Origin: Gloeophyllum trabeum ATCC 11539
Lineage: Eukaryota; Basidiomycota; Agaricomycetes; Gloeophyllales; Gloeophyllaceae
DNA length: 64,000 bases
Reading direction: 5' to 3'
Assembly (NCBI RefSeq): GCF_000344685.1
Contig: NW_006920427.1
Span: 89,297 to 153,296 of the forward strand
This document shows positions 23,758 to 36,370 of the stretch, piece by piece. The notes beneath the pieces are model-generated. The model did no database searches and had not been told where the DNA came from. It saw only the letters and a program-made list of their open reading frames with translations. Within the stretch, counting starts at the first letter, position 1; every line of letters starts with the position of its first letter. A program made the position numbers and the translations under genes.

Positions 23758-24045
23758 GGTTGCTGCAGGTCGCAGCAGAGTACGGAGCTCGCGTCTTAGA
23801 TGCCCTAATGCCCACACGAACGGTCACGCGTGACGGTGACTACGTTACAGCGGATCCTCCGCACAACCTCCGCACACGCTTCACGCCATGAAAATCCGAG
23901 GAGAAGCTGGAAATGCTCATCATAACGCAGACATGGTTCCGGTCAGTCTGAAGGGTTGACATTGTTCCGCATCATCCCAACTACTATTGGTTGCTTCCAA
24001 TAAGCAAAAAACATGGTCCACCCCCATCCCCTTCGATTCTGACCT

Positions 24046-25027
24046 TCAGTTCGTCTTCTTTTTCTTCTTCGCCTCCTTTTCCGCTTTTTCCTTTTCGGCC
24101 TTCTCCCTCTCCTTAGCAGCCTCTTCCTTAGCGATCTCGTGGGCTCGGTCATTCAGACCTAATCGGTTTCTGCATATCTAGCAAGGACCAGTCATTTTCA
24201 GGAAATTGTGGAGGACGGAATCTATGGAAAGCCCACCTCGTACGCGTAGAACTGTATATCAGATCAGCAGTCAGTCGCAGTCATGAGCGAATGTGATAAT
24301 GACAATATACCTGTATTCTCGTTACTATAATGCGATATATCAGCTTTGACTTATGCCTGCAAGTGCTTATACCACGCACCGAAGATGGTATTAAGCTCTG
24401 CATATTCCTCCCTCGCATCGGTTCGTATTAACGAGCCAAAGTTATAGTCCTTGATCTTCTTCTCATACCTGCGTAACGTGAAGCGGCCTTTACAAGGACG
24501 CTCAGGGAGAAACGCACGGAGCGATGAACTTGCGCCATCTGTCCTTCCCCTCCTTGCTCTTCAGCCAGTCCTCGTCGATCTTCGTCAGCTTGTCGTACGG
24601 CTCCTGCGCGAGCTCGGGGAAGTCCTTCATGACATGCTCAAATATCTCATCGTCGTATCTGTTCGGCGAGAACCCATCGTACAGGTTCCCGAGAGAGCAC
24701 CCGGAAAGACTCACTGCGTCAATTTCAGCTGCCGTGGAGGGATCTTCTCCAGGAGGTTCCAGTACGTCTACACCGAATACCATCCATACTTAAGCCTCGA
24801 GAGGACGGAAGTGAGAAGTACAGACCCACCTGTGCATGCTCAACCGCTTTCACAGCAAACCTCAATACCGCCATTCATCACTCAAGTCTGAGGCACTGTG
24901 AGCTGAACTCACTGTTTCTCGATCTACTCCAAGACGGAAGTTATGCATGCACGTTCACGAGAATACCGTTACAACATACCTCAATCAAGTTCTGAGCGTT
25001 ATTCGGGTCGAATTGGGTAGTAGCCAT
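24046..25027 (-). CDS. PBDC1-like (polysaccharide biosynthesis domain-containing) protein
   Basis: Small conserved eukaryotic protein of the PBDC1 (CXorf26, DUF757) family; its role is poorly known and the old polysaccharide name is not evidence of function. It is built from about eight exons, some tiny. Reading them in order gives MATTQFDPNNAQNLIE, AVKAVEHAQTYWNLLEKIPP, YDDEIFEHVMKDFPELAQE, YDKLTKIDEDWLKSKEGKDR, YEKKIKDYNFGSLIRTDARE, NTIFVTRIQ, FYAYE and ICRNRLGLNDRAHE, followed by a Lys/Glu-rich tail to KKKKKTN. The segments VTRIQ and FYAYE come from consecutive exons of 14 nt (24311-24324) and 15 nt (24237-24251). The start at 25027 is the only ATG giving this frame. Confidence 0.85.
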
Positions 25028-25286
25028 ATTAACCCAACTTCAATTTTGGCGGCAGGAGGTAAGTGCAAAAGACAAGAGTCAAGGAAAGACGGCCCAGAGA
25101 TGAGCTGGCCACAGTGTCACAAGGGTGCCTGTCCATATGATCGACGGAAGAACCGGGAATCAACGGTAATTGTCCGACGAATACAAGTCGATTACAAGCA
25201 TCATGATTCATTACACCATCATTATAGTGACCTATAGACTGCATTACAAGGTGCATTATAGCGTTCGTGGTCGAAGTCTACCATCC
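25028..25286. other. Intergenic region
   Basis: About 260 bases between two minus-strand genes, presumably the PBDC1-like promoter and the 3' end of the SANT gene. No motif identified. Confidence 0.3.
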
Positions 25287-26648
25287 TCACTCCCTCTCTG
25301 TACTACCCTTACCGGCAGGATCAATCCCGAATCGCTTCAGCTTCTCGAAATACTTCTGCACGCGGCTCGCAACTTGTCGGGGCGTCCTCCGCCCATTCAT
25401 AGCCTGAGAAATCTTCTGCCACCTGACCGACAGCATCAGCTCCGGATACACATACCCAGGGCTAAGGTAACACGCACCGATTCCGCTCCCCATGGGGTAT
25501 CTCCTCCAACAAGCGCTCCAGGAGGTGTTGCTCCGAAACCGACCATGCTTGTTTATACGTCTCCGGTTTGGGCTTGCCAGAGGTGCGACCCGATGCGTCG
25601 GTGGCAACAGGTTCTGGTTTGGGAGAGTCCTCTTGTTTGCGGGCGTTCTTCGACGGTTTAGAGCCTCTCTGGCCATTCACCTTCGACGGCTCTACAGCCT
25701 TTTCTTCAATACGTCGGCGCTTAGGCAGGCGCGAAGTTCGAGAGGCCCGAGGTTTGTCGTCGACGGACTCCGACATCGAGACAGGCGTCGGTAACCCGGC
25801 GAAGTCAGCGCTTGGATCCTCTTTCATCCGGAACGGCGCAGGCGAATCCTCGCTATCCCCAGCGAGCGATATATCTACATCCGCGCTCTCGTCTTCCAAG
25901 TCTCTTCGTATAAAGACCCCATTGACAGCATGTGCGCGCAGCGGGACAGTCAGCCCGCAGCTGATCTTACGCTTCTTGAGCTCACGTATCTTCTCGCGCT
26001 CCCTCTCTTTGATGAGCTCCTCCTGATCAACTTCTTCGTCTGGCGAATCTTCGTCGTCAGACAGAGGGGGCAGCTGGCTGAGGACGGGATCGACTATCAT
26101 TCGTCGCGTCTCTTTCACAAGCTTCTGCAGGTCGGAAAGTGGTCCCTGCTGAGTCTTCGAAGGACTGGAACGTTGCGTCTGGATGGCCCTAACACTAGAA
26201 GCCAGATCCCTGAACGGCGTCGGGTCTGCGAGTCATTAGTCGGGATACATGGATCCGATGGATTCAATACGCACCGCAAGACCTGAATAATGACCAGTCG
26301 ACGTTGTCGGGAAGCAGAGATGCTTCAGCGCTCTGGTCACTGAGCAATTGTCCGCCGAACTGCAGGTCGCGTCGGTTGCGTTCCCTCCGAAATCATGGCT
26401 AATGAACGGCATACCTTCTCAGTGAGACTCCCCAGGTCAAGTTCGGGCTGGGAGACAACATGTCTCTTGAGAGATATCAGACTCTCAATATCCGCCTGGG
26501 TACGAGCCAACACGGCTCTCTGACGTTCTATGAAACTCGAAAGCGCTTGAAGGCTGAAGGGGGAAGGGGATGTCAGTACGGTTAGAGGGGAGAATAGAAA
26601 CGAATACTCGCGTCTGTGAGCGTTTATCGTCCATACTACTGTAGGCAT
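25287..26648 (-). CDS. ZZZ3-like SANT/Myb-domain nuclear protein
   Basis: Probable chromatin protein. The C-terminal SANT/Myb domain reads QAWSVSEQHLLERLLEEIPH, then after an intron KISQAMNGRRTPRQVASRVQ and KYFEKLKRFGIDP; the RQVASRVQKYF block is characteristic of human ZZZ3, a subunit of the ATAC acetyltransferase complex. No ZZ zinc finger is visible. Upstream are a helical region (FIERQRAVLARTQADIESLI), DNVDWSLFR, an acidic stretch (DDEDSPDEEVDQEELIKERE) and a disordered basic region (RASRTSRLPKRRRIEEKAVE). The end is GKGSTERE. The first exon is uncertain: starts at 26648 or 26634 are both possible. Function is inferred from the domain only. Confidence 0.75.
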
Positions 26649-27118
26649 TAGTATTTCGTGGAGTGTCGGGTCGGAGGTGGTGGGCCCGTAACGGAGGGGA
26701 ATTGGGTACGCGCTTTGGCTTGGGGGAGGTGACATCTTATAAGTTGGATCGTGGGAAGAACATCCGTCTGCAGAAAATTGCCACAAGCATATGTACCCAT
26801 ATTTGTGTTCTGTGGCGTTCGCTACAAGGCCATCTATCTCTAGAGAACAGACACGGATACCACTCTGATACTGGAAGCAACGACTTAGTTTTGAGTAGAC
26901 ATTTGGTTCTAAAGTCCCAGAAAAGCATACGAAAGGCAGGATGTGATTACGGGAAGACGATTCTCTGTATTGTGCAGTGCAAGTCCATTTGCATATCATT
27001 AGTATACAGCCGCAAGGAGTTCCGTAAGTACGTTAGGCGATTAGCGGTTACATAGCGAATGTTCCAGGTCTGTCTGTGCAATCTAGGAAGTCTAATAAAT
27101 GGTAGATGCAAAATAAAA
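26649..27118. other. Intergenic region
   Basis: About 470 AT-richer bases between the SANT gene promoter and the ABC transporter 3' end. Short ORFs only; nothing recognised. Confidence 0.3.
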
Positions 27119-30100
27119 TCAAGCCCGTCGAGCAAAGCGCTTCTTTAGCCAACCGCCCAGCGAGCCCTTCTTAGGTATACGGAACAGATACATGAAGACG
27201 TAGACACATGTAATCTGCAGGGAATCCATGTTAACGTCTCGTACACGATAGGGGAAGCTGGGAAGCCTACTCACATTAAAAGCGATATAAACGAAGAGCA
27301 GCCCCAAATCCCTCCAGTGACGAGAGTATAAGATGTTGAAGTTGCCCTCGAGGAATGCATCCGTGCTGTTTATGGAACAGTAGTTGCATTGCGACGTGGC
27401 GTCGGGGTTTGTCAGATAACCACCCGCATTCGCGATGTAGTTCTGGAGGTATTGCCCGCACGTGCTGCCAGAGGGAGGGTTGACCTGAACGTACTCGACA
27501 GCGCTGCAGCGGACCTGGGACCTCCCGACGGCTGTGGGCAGACATAAGGGGGAGAAGTACAGTGCATATGGATGAGCAACGTACCTTGTCCGAGAAGTCC
27601 TTCAATGAGATAAGTGAACGGGGTAACACGGTACATCCACTGCCACCAGCCCAGCAAGCGGAACGGCTGCATGACACCATTGCTATGGAACTGTGAGCGT
27701 CGCAAGCAGACATTCTCTGCAATTGGAACTCACAATGTCAGGACGAACGAGAACAGGAAACTGAACAGGATGGCAGCGATTTCTGCAGTCGCCGACATAG
27801 CAGCAACCGCTTGGCCGATAGTCGTATAGTACAGCGGGAACACGACCGCGTATACGAGATAGGTGTAACCAGCTCGGCTCGTAGGGAAGCCAACCGTCCA
27901 GTACCAGCACAAGAAGAACAGCGAGGAGCCAAAGATGTTCCATGGGATCTCAACGATAATCATGGCTGTGACAAGGGCGGTCCAGCTATACATTCGGCTC
28001 GGTCGCTCACGGATCTCATAGATCGTCCGGGTACGGATGAAGGGAACTTGGAGTTGACTGGCCAGCGGAACGGAGTTGATTGTACCCATGAAGATAGCCT
28101 GACGTGGACGAAAGGAACGATTAGAAACGTCTCAAGCAGCTACAGGGGGGCACTTACGAAGAGCTTATTCTGTGTTCCTTGAATGGTGTCCTTCGACTTG
28201 AAGAACGTAAAGCCGATGAAAAGTCCAGACAGAATATTGAGCATTATCTTAGCCATGAGATAGACGGGGTCGCGCCAGTGGGCAGAGAGGTCGCGCCGAG
28301 TAAGCTCCTGAACTTGGTACAGCCATGACGTAGTAAATTCAGTATGGACAGTGGCTTCGACCGGTGGTCTGCGACGCCCTTCTTCGTGGATTTCTTCGAT
28401 CTCCTTCGTCGTTCGCTGGTTCTCCTCGGATCGCATCCAAATGTCGTGCCAGTCGCGGTCAGTAGTAGCTGTCGCGCCGGCACCGATAACGTCGAGCATG
28501 AACTCAGCCCTTCATACCATTTAGCATGCAATCGTGACGGATATTATGGAGACTCACGGGTTTTCATTAGGAGCGCACTTGCGGGAGCCGTTCTTCTCGA
28601 AATAGTGGATCATGGTGGTTGCATGTCTGCCAAGATCTCCGAAGTACACGGTCTGGCCACCCTTACGGAGGAGCAACAGCTTGTCGAACACCTGGAACAG
28701 TTCGGCCGAAGGTTGGTGAATCCTGCGGGACGCGGTGAGCACGATATAATAAACAATCAATACGGGTCCTCACGTGCACAGGATAGCTTGGCCGTTATCT
28801 GCCAAACTTCGGAGGAATTGCATGATTGCCCATGCGCTCTGTGAATCAAGACCAGATGTCGGCTCGTCCAGGAACAACAGAAGTTTGGGCTTTGCCGCGA
28901 GCTCAACACCAATAGTAGTCCTCTTGCGATGCTCAACGCCAAGAGTACCAACTATAGCATCGGCATGATCCTCCAGACCACACATCTTCAAACAGGTCTC
29001 GACACTGCCCAAGCGGTCAGATCCAACCAGCGCTACGAAAATCGCTTGAACTTACTATGCCTTCTTTTCCGACAACGGGACCGATTGGGGCTGACGCAGC
29101 TTAGCCGAGAACAGGAGGGCTTCTCGCACACTGGTCGTCTCGAGATGGGTATCCATCTGTTGACAGTAACCGCTGCAAAACATGTTATTTACGCGTCGGA
29201 CGAAAGTGCAATAGGGGCGCGCTCACGTCTGGGCCTGGAAATCCGCAGGGAGGGCTTGCCCGTTGACAAAACGGTCACCAGTCACGACTCCAGTAGACGT
29301 CCTCTGGGCGAGGACGTTCAACAGCGTAGTCTTTCCGGCACCCGACTCGCCCATGAGAGCGGTCAATTTGCCCGGGGCGACGTATCCCGAGACGTCGTCG
29401 AGAAGCTTGCGATGATCACCGCCGCCAACAGGGACGACATACTGCAAGTGCTGCCAAGTAAACACGTCCTGCATCTTCGGGGCCGCTTGTGCAATGACCT
29501 TCTCCGTCTCCGCCAGCGACCCAGGGCGCGTCGAGTCAGCCGTCGCCGTGGCCCCGCCTTTCTCCGGATCGCCCTTGCCGTTCTCCTCTTCCTCGTGTAC
29601 CGGGGCTTTCGTGCCACGCTTGTAGAGCATGACAGCGGTCTCAGCGCCCGCTGCGGTATTGAACTCGGTCACCAGGAGCAGCGCGGCCAAGAAGGCGATA
29701 CCAAATGCAACGACGATGCCGTAATTCTGCAATGATATGTCAGCGGACGCATGAGCAGTCAGCGCGTGTCGACGTACCCTCCAAGTGTTACTGTAGCTAT
29801 ACCCGTAGGAAAGTTCGACATATCGGTTCCCGTCGACGTACGGCTGCCCAGGGGCGGATCCAACCGTGGTGCATACTTGATTGGCCAATGAAACAGTGTC
29901 GTATCCTGGACCTGACGGCACCAGAGTCGCGCACGTGCCGTTCAAGGTTCGGAACTCGTTGGTCAGAATCGCCTCGTATCCGTACCGCAGAGGCTAAGGA
30001 TTCATCAGTCCGCTAAGCTCGTCGCAAGAAGGAAGGGAAAACTAACATTGATATACGTGATCCACCGCAAAGCACCGATCATAGACGGCTTGGGGATGTT

Positions 30101-32450
30101 ATAGCCGGTGTATAGGACCAAACCGAGCAAGACCACACCAGCGATGGTTTGCGCAGGAGCCGGATCCTTGAACGACGCCGCAAGCGCGCGGAACCACGCC
30201 TTAAGTGTCAGGGTCATAGTGAAAATAAACAAGAAGAAAACACTTGTGGAGGGAGGGGAGCGACATCAGCTACACGGCTACCCGGGCGAAGGAGGGAAGG
30301 GAACTCACAAGAACTGTGCCGCCGATAACTGGAGCCCGACCAAAAAGTAAATTATGATAGCGAATACGATAAGGGTGGTGACCGTGACGGGGATATCCAC
30401 GAGCGTCATGGCCAACGCCTCGACGAAGGGATGGTACATGGCAGCCTTGTACTGCCGGAGGACGATCGGGCGCTGGGCGAACAGAGCGGGGATTTCCGCC
30501 ATGGACTGTAGACCGGAGAACAGCAGAGCGCTAAGATAATCCCGAGTCAGCAGGGATGGATACATGTATAATGGACTGGAATTACAAGAATAAAATACCG
30601 CCGCGAGAGAAATACGCAGAGGTGTTATTCGGGACGCGGAGGAAAGTGGTACCCATGATGATGCCCTGAATAATGAACGACCTATAGTTTCACCTTGATT
30701 TAGTCATGGCACATAATTATCGCAACGAGCGTCCACCTACACCAGATTAACCACCTGCCCCGCCATATTCCCCCTCAGAATCTGTACCCTCCGCGTGATC
30801 AACGCGCGCGTCTGCATCGGCACCGAGATCAAATACGGGCTCTTCGGGTTCGTATGCTTCGCATGCGCCGCCTTCGCGCTCTGACGATACTCCAGGGCGC
30901 GCTGGGGCTGGCTCTGCACCTCCGCCTTGTACGCCTCGATATCGTCGCGGTTCAGCGCTGCCAGTTCAGACTTGCGGAAGTGCTCCGCAAACTCGGTCGC
31001 GGTGCGCGGAATGGGGTGCGGCATATCGCGCGGGATGCGCCCGTTCGGGTCGGTCACGGCCACGAGGAAGTCCGCCGTGGTCTGCCTGTTGGCGGGCTCG
31101 TAGCCCATGTCGATGAAGTACTGCCTCGCGCGGTCGGCGGGGCCGAAGTACGCCATTTTGCCCTCGTAGATGACGCACACCTTGTCGAACAATTCGTACA
31201 AGGATTCACCCGCTTGGTAAATAGAGACGACAGTAGACTGCCGATAAACATCCGTCGCGATTCGGAGAGCGCGAACAAACTCAAGGGCCGTAGAGGAATC
31301 AAGCCCACGAGTGGAGCTACAAATGGCTGAGTGTTCGTTCCTCCTTGAGACGCGTCACAAATATGCTTACTTGTCCCAGGAGTTCAAGAGGCTGTTCGTC
31401 GCGAGCGCTTCGGCAATACTAACCCGCTTCTTCTCGCCACCACTAACACCACGAATGCTCGCATCACCGACCAACGTCTTCCGGACGTGCCGCAGCCCGA
31501 AAATCGTCGTCAGCACGTCCACGACGTGCGCGACATACTGCTCTCGGCTGATGCCATCGACACGCGCGCGTGGCGTGCGCACCTTCGCTGCGAACGAGAT
31601 CGTCTGCTCCACGGTGAGCGTCGGGAAGTGGATGTCGTCCTCCGGACAGTACTGCACGTCCCCGCGGTAGTGCTTCGCGACATCTTGGGGACTGAAGGCA
31701 TCGTACATGACGTCACCTTGCACGGCGTAGTATTCATCGCGCTGGTTGGCGAGAGTCTTAAGGAGGGTCGAGCAGCCCGAGCCGGGGCGGCCGAGGACGA
31801 CTAATGGCTGTGAATATTCTGACGAGGTCTAGAAAAATTATGGAGAACTTACGGAGCATTTCTCCGGGGCGAACCACCCCCTCGAAACCGGCCAGAATAT
31901 CGCGGAGAGGAGGGTGACGGAGCTTCCGGATTGATTCGACCATGGTCGTGGGATTGAGTAAAGATCCCAAGGTCTGCTGATACGAAGCTGTGGATCCCAT
32001 TCCGACCACCTTCAGGTTTTGGAACACAACTCCCAACTCTCGTTTCTTGATGTCCGACTCTGCAAGCCTTCCAAGCCTTCAATTCCGACGTTCATTATGT
32101 ATTGGCACGGACACTCACTTTTGCACTGTGCGTCTCAGGACCTTCTCGAAGTCAAATGGTTCATCGGTCCCTGCAACGGTAGCCTCGCTTGCGTGTAGGC
32201 TCTCCGCCATCTCCTTGTTCGCTGCTGCTGCCTGTGACTGCCGGCTCAGCGTCCTCCGCAGGGCCTCCACTCCTTCATGGTCAAAGTGGTCGAGAGAAAC
32301 ATGGGAGGCGTGCGAGTAAGTGCTGCCGCGACGGCCAGGGGTCTTGTGTTCGGGCTGGGGGGACTCTACAGTCGCGAATGTAGGGAATTGGTCGCGGGAT
32401 TCTGTCTCCTCTGCAGGAGTGCTGCGCCCCTGCGGTTCTGGCGAGGCCAT
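27119..32450 (-). CDS. PDR-type ABC transporter (ABCG, full-size)
   Basis: Plasma-membrane ATP-driven exporter of the fungal pleiotropic drug resistance group, (NBD-TMD)x2, about 1,450 residues in many exons. NBD1 has the fungal degenerate Walker [14 protein letters not shown] (Cys for Lys), the signature [14 protein letters not shown] and a downstream [26 protein letters not shown]2 has the canonical Walker [20 protein letters not shown], signature [20 protein letters not shown] and Walker [19 protein letters not shown]. The two membrane halves carry hydrophobic segments (for example [20 protein letters not shown] region and [17 protein letters not shown]), and the last exon ends [12 protein letters not shown]. 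The N-terminus ([20 protein letters not shown]) is Ser/Thr-rich. Substrates cannot be told. Asymmetric NBDs are normal for the group. Confidence 0.92.
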
Positions 32451-33949
32451 TATTATGTGGGTCGTAACAGGTCTATCCCAGCGCGGTCTAGGTAGAATAC
32501 AGATAAACCGGAAAGTCTGAGTGTAGAAAAGAGAGGATGCAGCGCGAGGCTAACCAAGGCCGAGGTACATACCGACAACGTTATATATACCGCTTGCGCA
32601 ATATCCGGCAGACAACGCTTGGTCAGTCCTCGGAGCCAAAGATGGCAAGCCGATCAGAGCGCCCGGAACGTTGATCGTAAGCGTAAAGGTGTCAGCAGCG
32701 ATCCGATTGGCTGCGACCACTACTCACCGCCAGTTTCCCCGGGCGATAGCAATGCAGGCCTTTATGAGCGCGCCGCAGTTTGACGGTTCGCATAAACCAC
32801 TGTTACGACCGGAAGCCATAGAGCAGAGTTCCAGCACGATTGATTACTTCGAATTCATATGCATTTGCGCAGAAGCTGAAGCACATGCCACTGGCATAGG
32901 ACTAGGTCTGCTAGTGCGGGTGGAAAACGGCTTTCGGAGACAATACAATACTACTGTGGAGTTTCCGGAGGAGTATTCCGTCTCAGTCTTCTGGTTCCGA
33001 CGCTGACCGACCGCCTGTCTCTCATCGATTGCCGCTCCTATTCATCATGGCTGCGGGGGCGGGTAGCTGTATCCGCCGACATACAAGATCAGCCAAGGAC
33101 CAATGGGCGTAAGCTGGCAAACATCTAGCTTCCGGCGGGCTGGGTACTCGGATGTCACACGGCGGCTTGAAACATGTCACGTCACACTAAGTTGGTGACC
33201 ATGAATGCCTGCAGCAGTGCAGCTGGACTACGAAAAGCTGACAAAGATGTACATGCCATGAAATCACGACATTGAGGAAGGGTCCCCGTAAGGTCAAATC
33301 TGGTGGTTCACGACCTGATGCGCCTTGGATACGTATTGCAAATCCTATCCTGTTATAGTGATTCCAGGCCGAGTGTGTACTAGTATTCGCGTTCACAGCA
33401 TGCCACCCCAATGCCACCCTGCCGGACCTGACGCTGGTCAACCTTCCTCACACGCCATAAATATTGCCTTGACTCTCCCATGAACTGCGCCGGTTAATAG
33501 TAGAGCCGGAAAGACTCGCGTCAACCAGCTCACGCATACGCGTCCGGTCACGCCGACATGAAGTCGTGACAGAGCGCGATGGCAGAAACTTGGTGCCACG
33601 TCGGGGCGGGAAGAGTCACTGCAAACTTGTACAAAGTACTAGCACTCGCCGCGAATGATCACATATCTGGGTGACTGGTATACAGCAGACGGGACAGTCT
33701 CCAAAAAATGCGCAAATGATGGTAGGCAAGCTCAGAACGGTATATCTGATACAGACGGGCATCAAAACATGAGATGGGCGTGCAACAAAAGCATTCAATA
33801 CTGATTAGTAAAAGAAGCATCATGATCAAAGGGTAGCTACTATGTGGTATACGAGGTAAGACCAAAACTTGGCCATGGGGTACTGCAAGAACGAAGAGTG
33901 TCATAGCTATAATCAAACGTGAGCGAGGCTTCACCAATAACCTCCGTCA
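32451..33949. other. Intergenic region, 1.5 kb, no gene assigned
   Basis: Contains the ABC transporter promoter at its left end and the 3' flank of the coiled-coil gene at its right. Only short, unbiased ORFs on both strands. I see no repeat, RNA gene or transposon motif. Confidence 0.35.
32582..32590 (-). promoter_or_regulatory. TATA-like box upstream of ABC transporter
   Basis: TATATATAA on the minus strand, about 130 bp upstream of the transporter start. Plausible core promoter; not proven. Confidence 0.4.
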
Positions 33950-36227
33950 TCACCGCTTCTCCCCGTCGAAAAACGCCGCAAGCTCGCGCACAGGGACCTT
34001 CTTCCCCGCGGTCACCTTGGGCGGGACAACCTTCGACGTCGCCTCCTTCTCCTGCTTCCTAATCACCAGAGGGTCGACGAACTTCGCCGACCCGTCCATG
34101 CTGATCCCCAGCCCGAACCGCATGTCCGTCGAGCGCGAGCGCATGCGTGAGTGCAGCGGGGTGTTTGGCGAGGCAGCTGCGATGGACGACAGCCCGTACG
34201 TGGACTGCGCGCGTAACCGCGGATTGCTGGGCGACGGCGACCCGCCCTTGAGCTTCGAGTTGAGCGAGAACCGTGCGGACTTGCCGATGGTCTCGTCGTG
34301 GAACCCGTCATCGTCTTCTTCTTCTTCCTCCTCCTCGTCCGTGCTCGTGGGCGTGTCCACAACAGCCGATGAGAAATACGCAGTGCCCGTTTGCTGAGCG
34401 GGCGTCGACGGTCTCTCAGCGTCCGAACGGGAGACGACCGGCTCGCCCAATGCAACCGTGTACCTCTTCCTTGGGGTAGGGCTCACACTGGAGGACCTCG
34501 CAGCCGGCATGCGTGGGGCCGGTAGAGGATCCGCGCCGGGACTGTTAGTAAGGTCCATCGGAGACGTAGACCTAGGCAAACCTGTCGTAGAAGTGTTCTG
34601 AATCTCAGCCGACATAGGCAGGCCGGATATCGTGACCGTCTGTGCTCGCGTGTTCGAGCTCAGCGACGCCGGCGGAGAGCTTGCCGGAGAAAATATACCC
34701 TGGCTGAGGAGCCCGGAATCCGGCGGGCTGGCGTAATCACCCGTTGGGTAAGGCAGCCGCGTCCGGGAGGCCGACTGCCCGCTGACGGGAGGACTGGTGG
34801 ACTCTCGGCCTCTTGACGGAGTTTGTAGATGACGGACTGCGTATGAGGAGCTGGCTGAAGGCGCCCGTGCCATGGAAGATGTGGAGTTGCGAGAGGCGAC
34901 TGAAGAAAGATTGGCGGGAGCGGTAGCAAGCTTGGCGATTTCGCGTCCGAGCTCGCCGATGCGGCCTTGCACTTCCGCAAGTTCTTCCCGTAGTTCCGAG
35001 AGCTCAGCAGAATCAGGTTCAGCGCGCGGCTCGGGATGGTCAGCAGGCGCAGATGTCGACGAAGCCTCCTTTTCTTCCCTCTCCTTCTCCTTGTCTACAA
35101 GCCACTTCTCGACATCACCCATCCGTTCTTCGAGGGCACGGACATGGCCAACTGTCCACCTTTCTAGTTTCTCAAAACGTTTGGCAATGACGAGTAATGT
35201 TCCTTGAACATCAAGTGCTCCCTGCGAGTCGAACTGCGCATACAAAGGAGGCGCCTCTTTATGCGGTGAATCCCTTCCTTCAGATGTGCGCATAGGTGAT
35301 GCGGCCAAACTGGGCGGTGTACTAGGGGCAGCTGATAATGGTCTAGGCGGCTGGAGAGGAGTAGTCGGATGGACCAGATTCCGAAACGAAGGATCAGCAT
35401 ACTTAGTCTGGCTGTTAGAAGGCCAGTCTTGACTCTTGCGGCGTTCCTTCTCCTTAGCCTTCTCCTCCTTCTCGCGTGCTTTAGTTTCCTTCACGAGTTG
35501 CTGGGCCGGCGTAAGCGACTCTTTGGTGGGAGTCAACTTGTTCTTAGCAGCTGCCCACCAATTAGACCCACCTTCCTTACTGGATGTCGACGGAGAAGGC
35601 GGAGTAGGCAAAGACTGGGAACGGCTGGGAGAGGGCACGGGTGAAGCACGCTGATTCTGCAGCATAGCCAGGACGCGGTCTTCGACGAGCCTCCTCTCCT
35701 CCGCTTCCTGAATGAGAATCCGTTCAGCCTCGCGGCGGCTCCTCTCGCGTTCCCGTTCTGCTTCAGCTTCAAGTTCAGCTTCGCTGGGAAGCATGTTAGG
35801 TGACCGGGGATTCATGTTGTTAACGAAGGAATTGACCCGCTGCGCGAAATTCGCGGCGAACTTGGTGATGGACGGTGTTGGCGAGTGCGAGCGACGCGAC
35901 GAGCGGCCCCAGGTCCTATCATTGTCTTCTTCTTCATCGTCCGAGAAACTTTCGTCCGCGGTGAAACCATTCCGGAGAGGAGACGGGGGTCGTCCGAGTC
36001 TCGGTGAAGCGAGTGCCCCCCGTTCTGGTTCAGGCTATGGAAGCACATTAAGTAACAGAATACATTGTATTTAACACGAAACGCACGAGATTGAGAGGGC
36101 TCGGCGGTGGTAAATTCGGGGAAGTCATTCTCCTCTCCGGTTTCGTCGTAGTGAGCGGCGGCGGGACCAGACTGCTTGACGAGGCACTCGCAGCCGACAT
36201 CGTCGATCGGTGCGATGGAGACGCCAT
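33950..36227 (-). CDS. Disordered Ser/Pro-rich protein with coiled coils, unknown function
   Basis: Large basidiomycete-type protein of about 740 residues in two coding exons. Splicing at an intron near 36090-36040 joins SPNLPPPSPLNL to PEPERGALASPRLGRPPSPL. Features in order: Ser/Pro-rich head (MASPSHRSTMSAASASSSSL), acidic DESFSDDEEDNDRTWGRSS, a charged helix (EAELEAEAERERERSRREAE), a long Ser/Pro region, a coiled coil near the middle (LLVIAKRFEKLERWTVGHVR, ALEERMGDVEKWLVDKEKER, then ELSELREELAEVQGRIGELG), more Ser/Pro, an acidic run DEEEEEEEDDDGFHDETIGK encoded by a GAA/GAG repeat, and a basic end (VRELAAFFDGEKR). Possibly a cytoskeletal or polarity scaffold, but I recognise no named domain. 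It is divergent from LCB1 with 143 bp between starts. Confidence 0.8.
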
Positions 36228-36370
36228 CACAGGCAGTCCTGACCGTGTCGACGAGCCGGGCAGCGAGCTCGAGTTGAATGTTCAAGTCGAACACAAGGCA
36301 GTGGCGCGGGGCCTTTAGGCGCAGGCTGCGGCTCTCGATTTACCACCACCTCAAACCCTCCCCGGCGCCG
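36228..36370. promoter_or_regulatory. Shared bidirectional promoter region
   Basis: Only 143 bp separate the start codons of the coiled-coil gene and LCB1, so the two must share this promoter space. No TATA box seen. Confidence 0.5.

Noticed and set aside
24502..24783. Minus-strand ORF starting MVFGVDVLEPPGEDPST
   Set aside because: Out of frame with the PBDC1-like protein upstream of YDDEIFEHV; the splice sites around it give TYWNLLEKIPPRQL instead.
31780..31830. Cys for Lys in the NBD1 Walker A of the ABC transporter
   Set aside because: This degenerate site is the norm in fungal PDR transporters, not a mutation.
34300..34345. CTT/CTC trinucleotide repeat
   Set aside because: It is within the coding exon and encodes the Glu run of the disordered protein; ordinary for such proteins.
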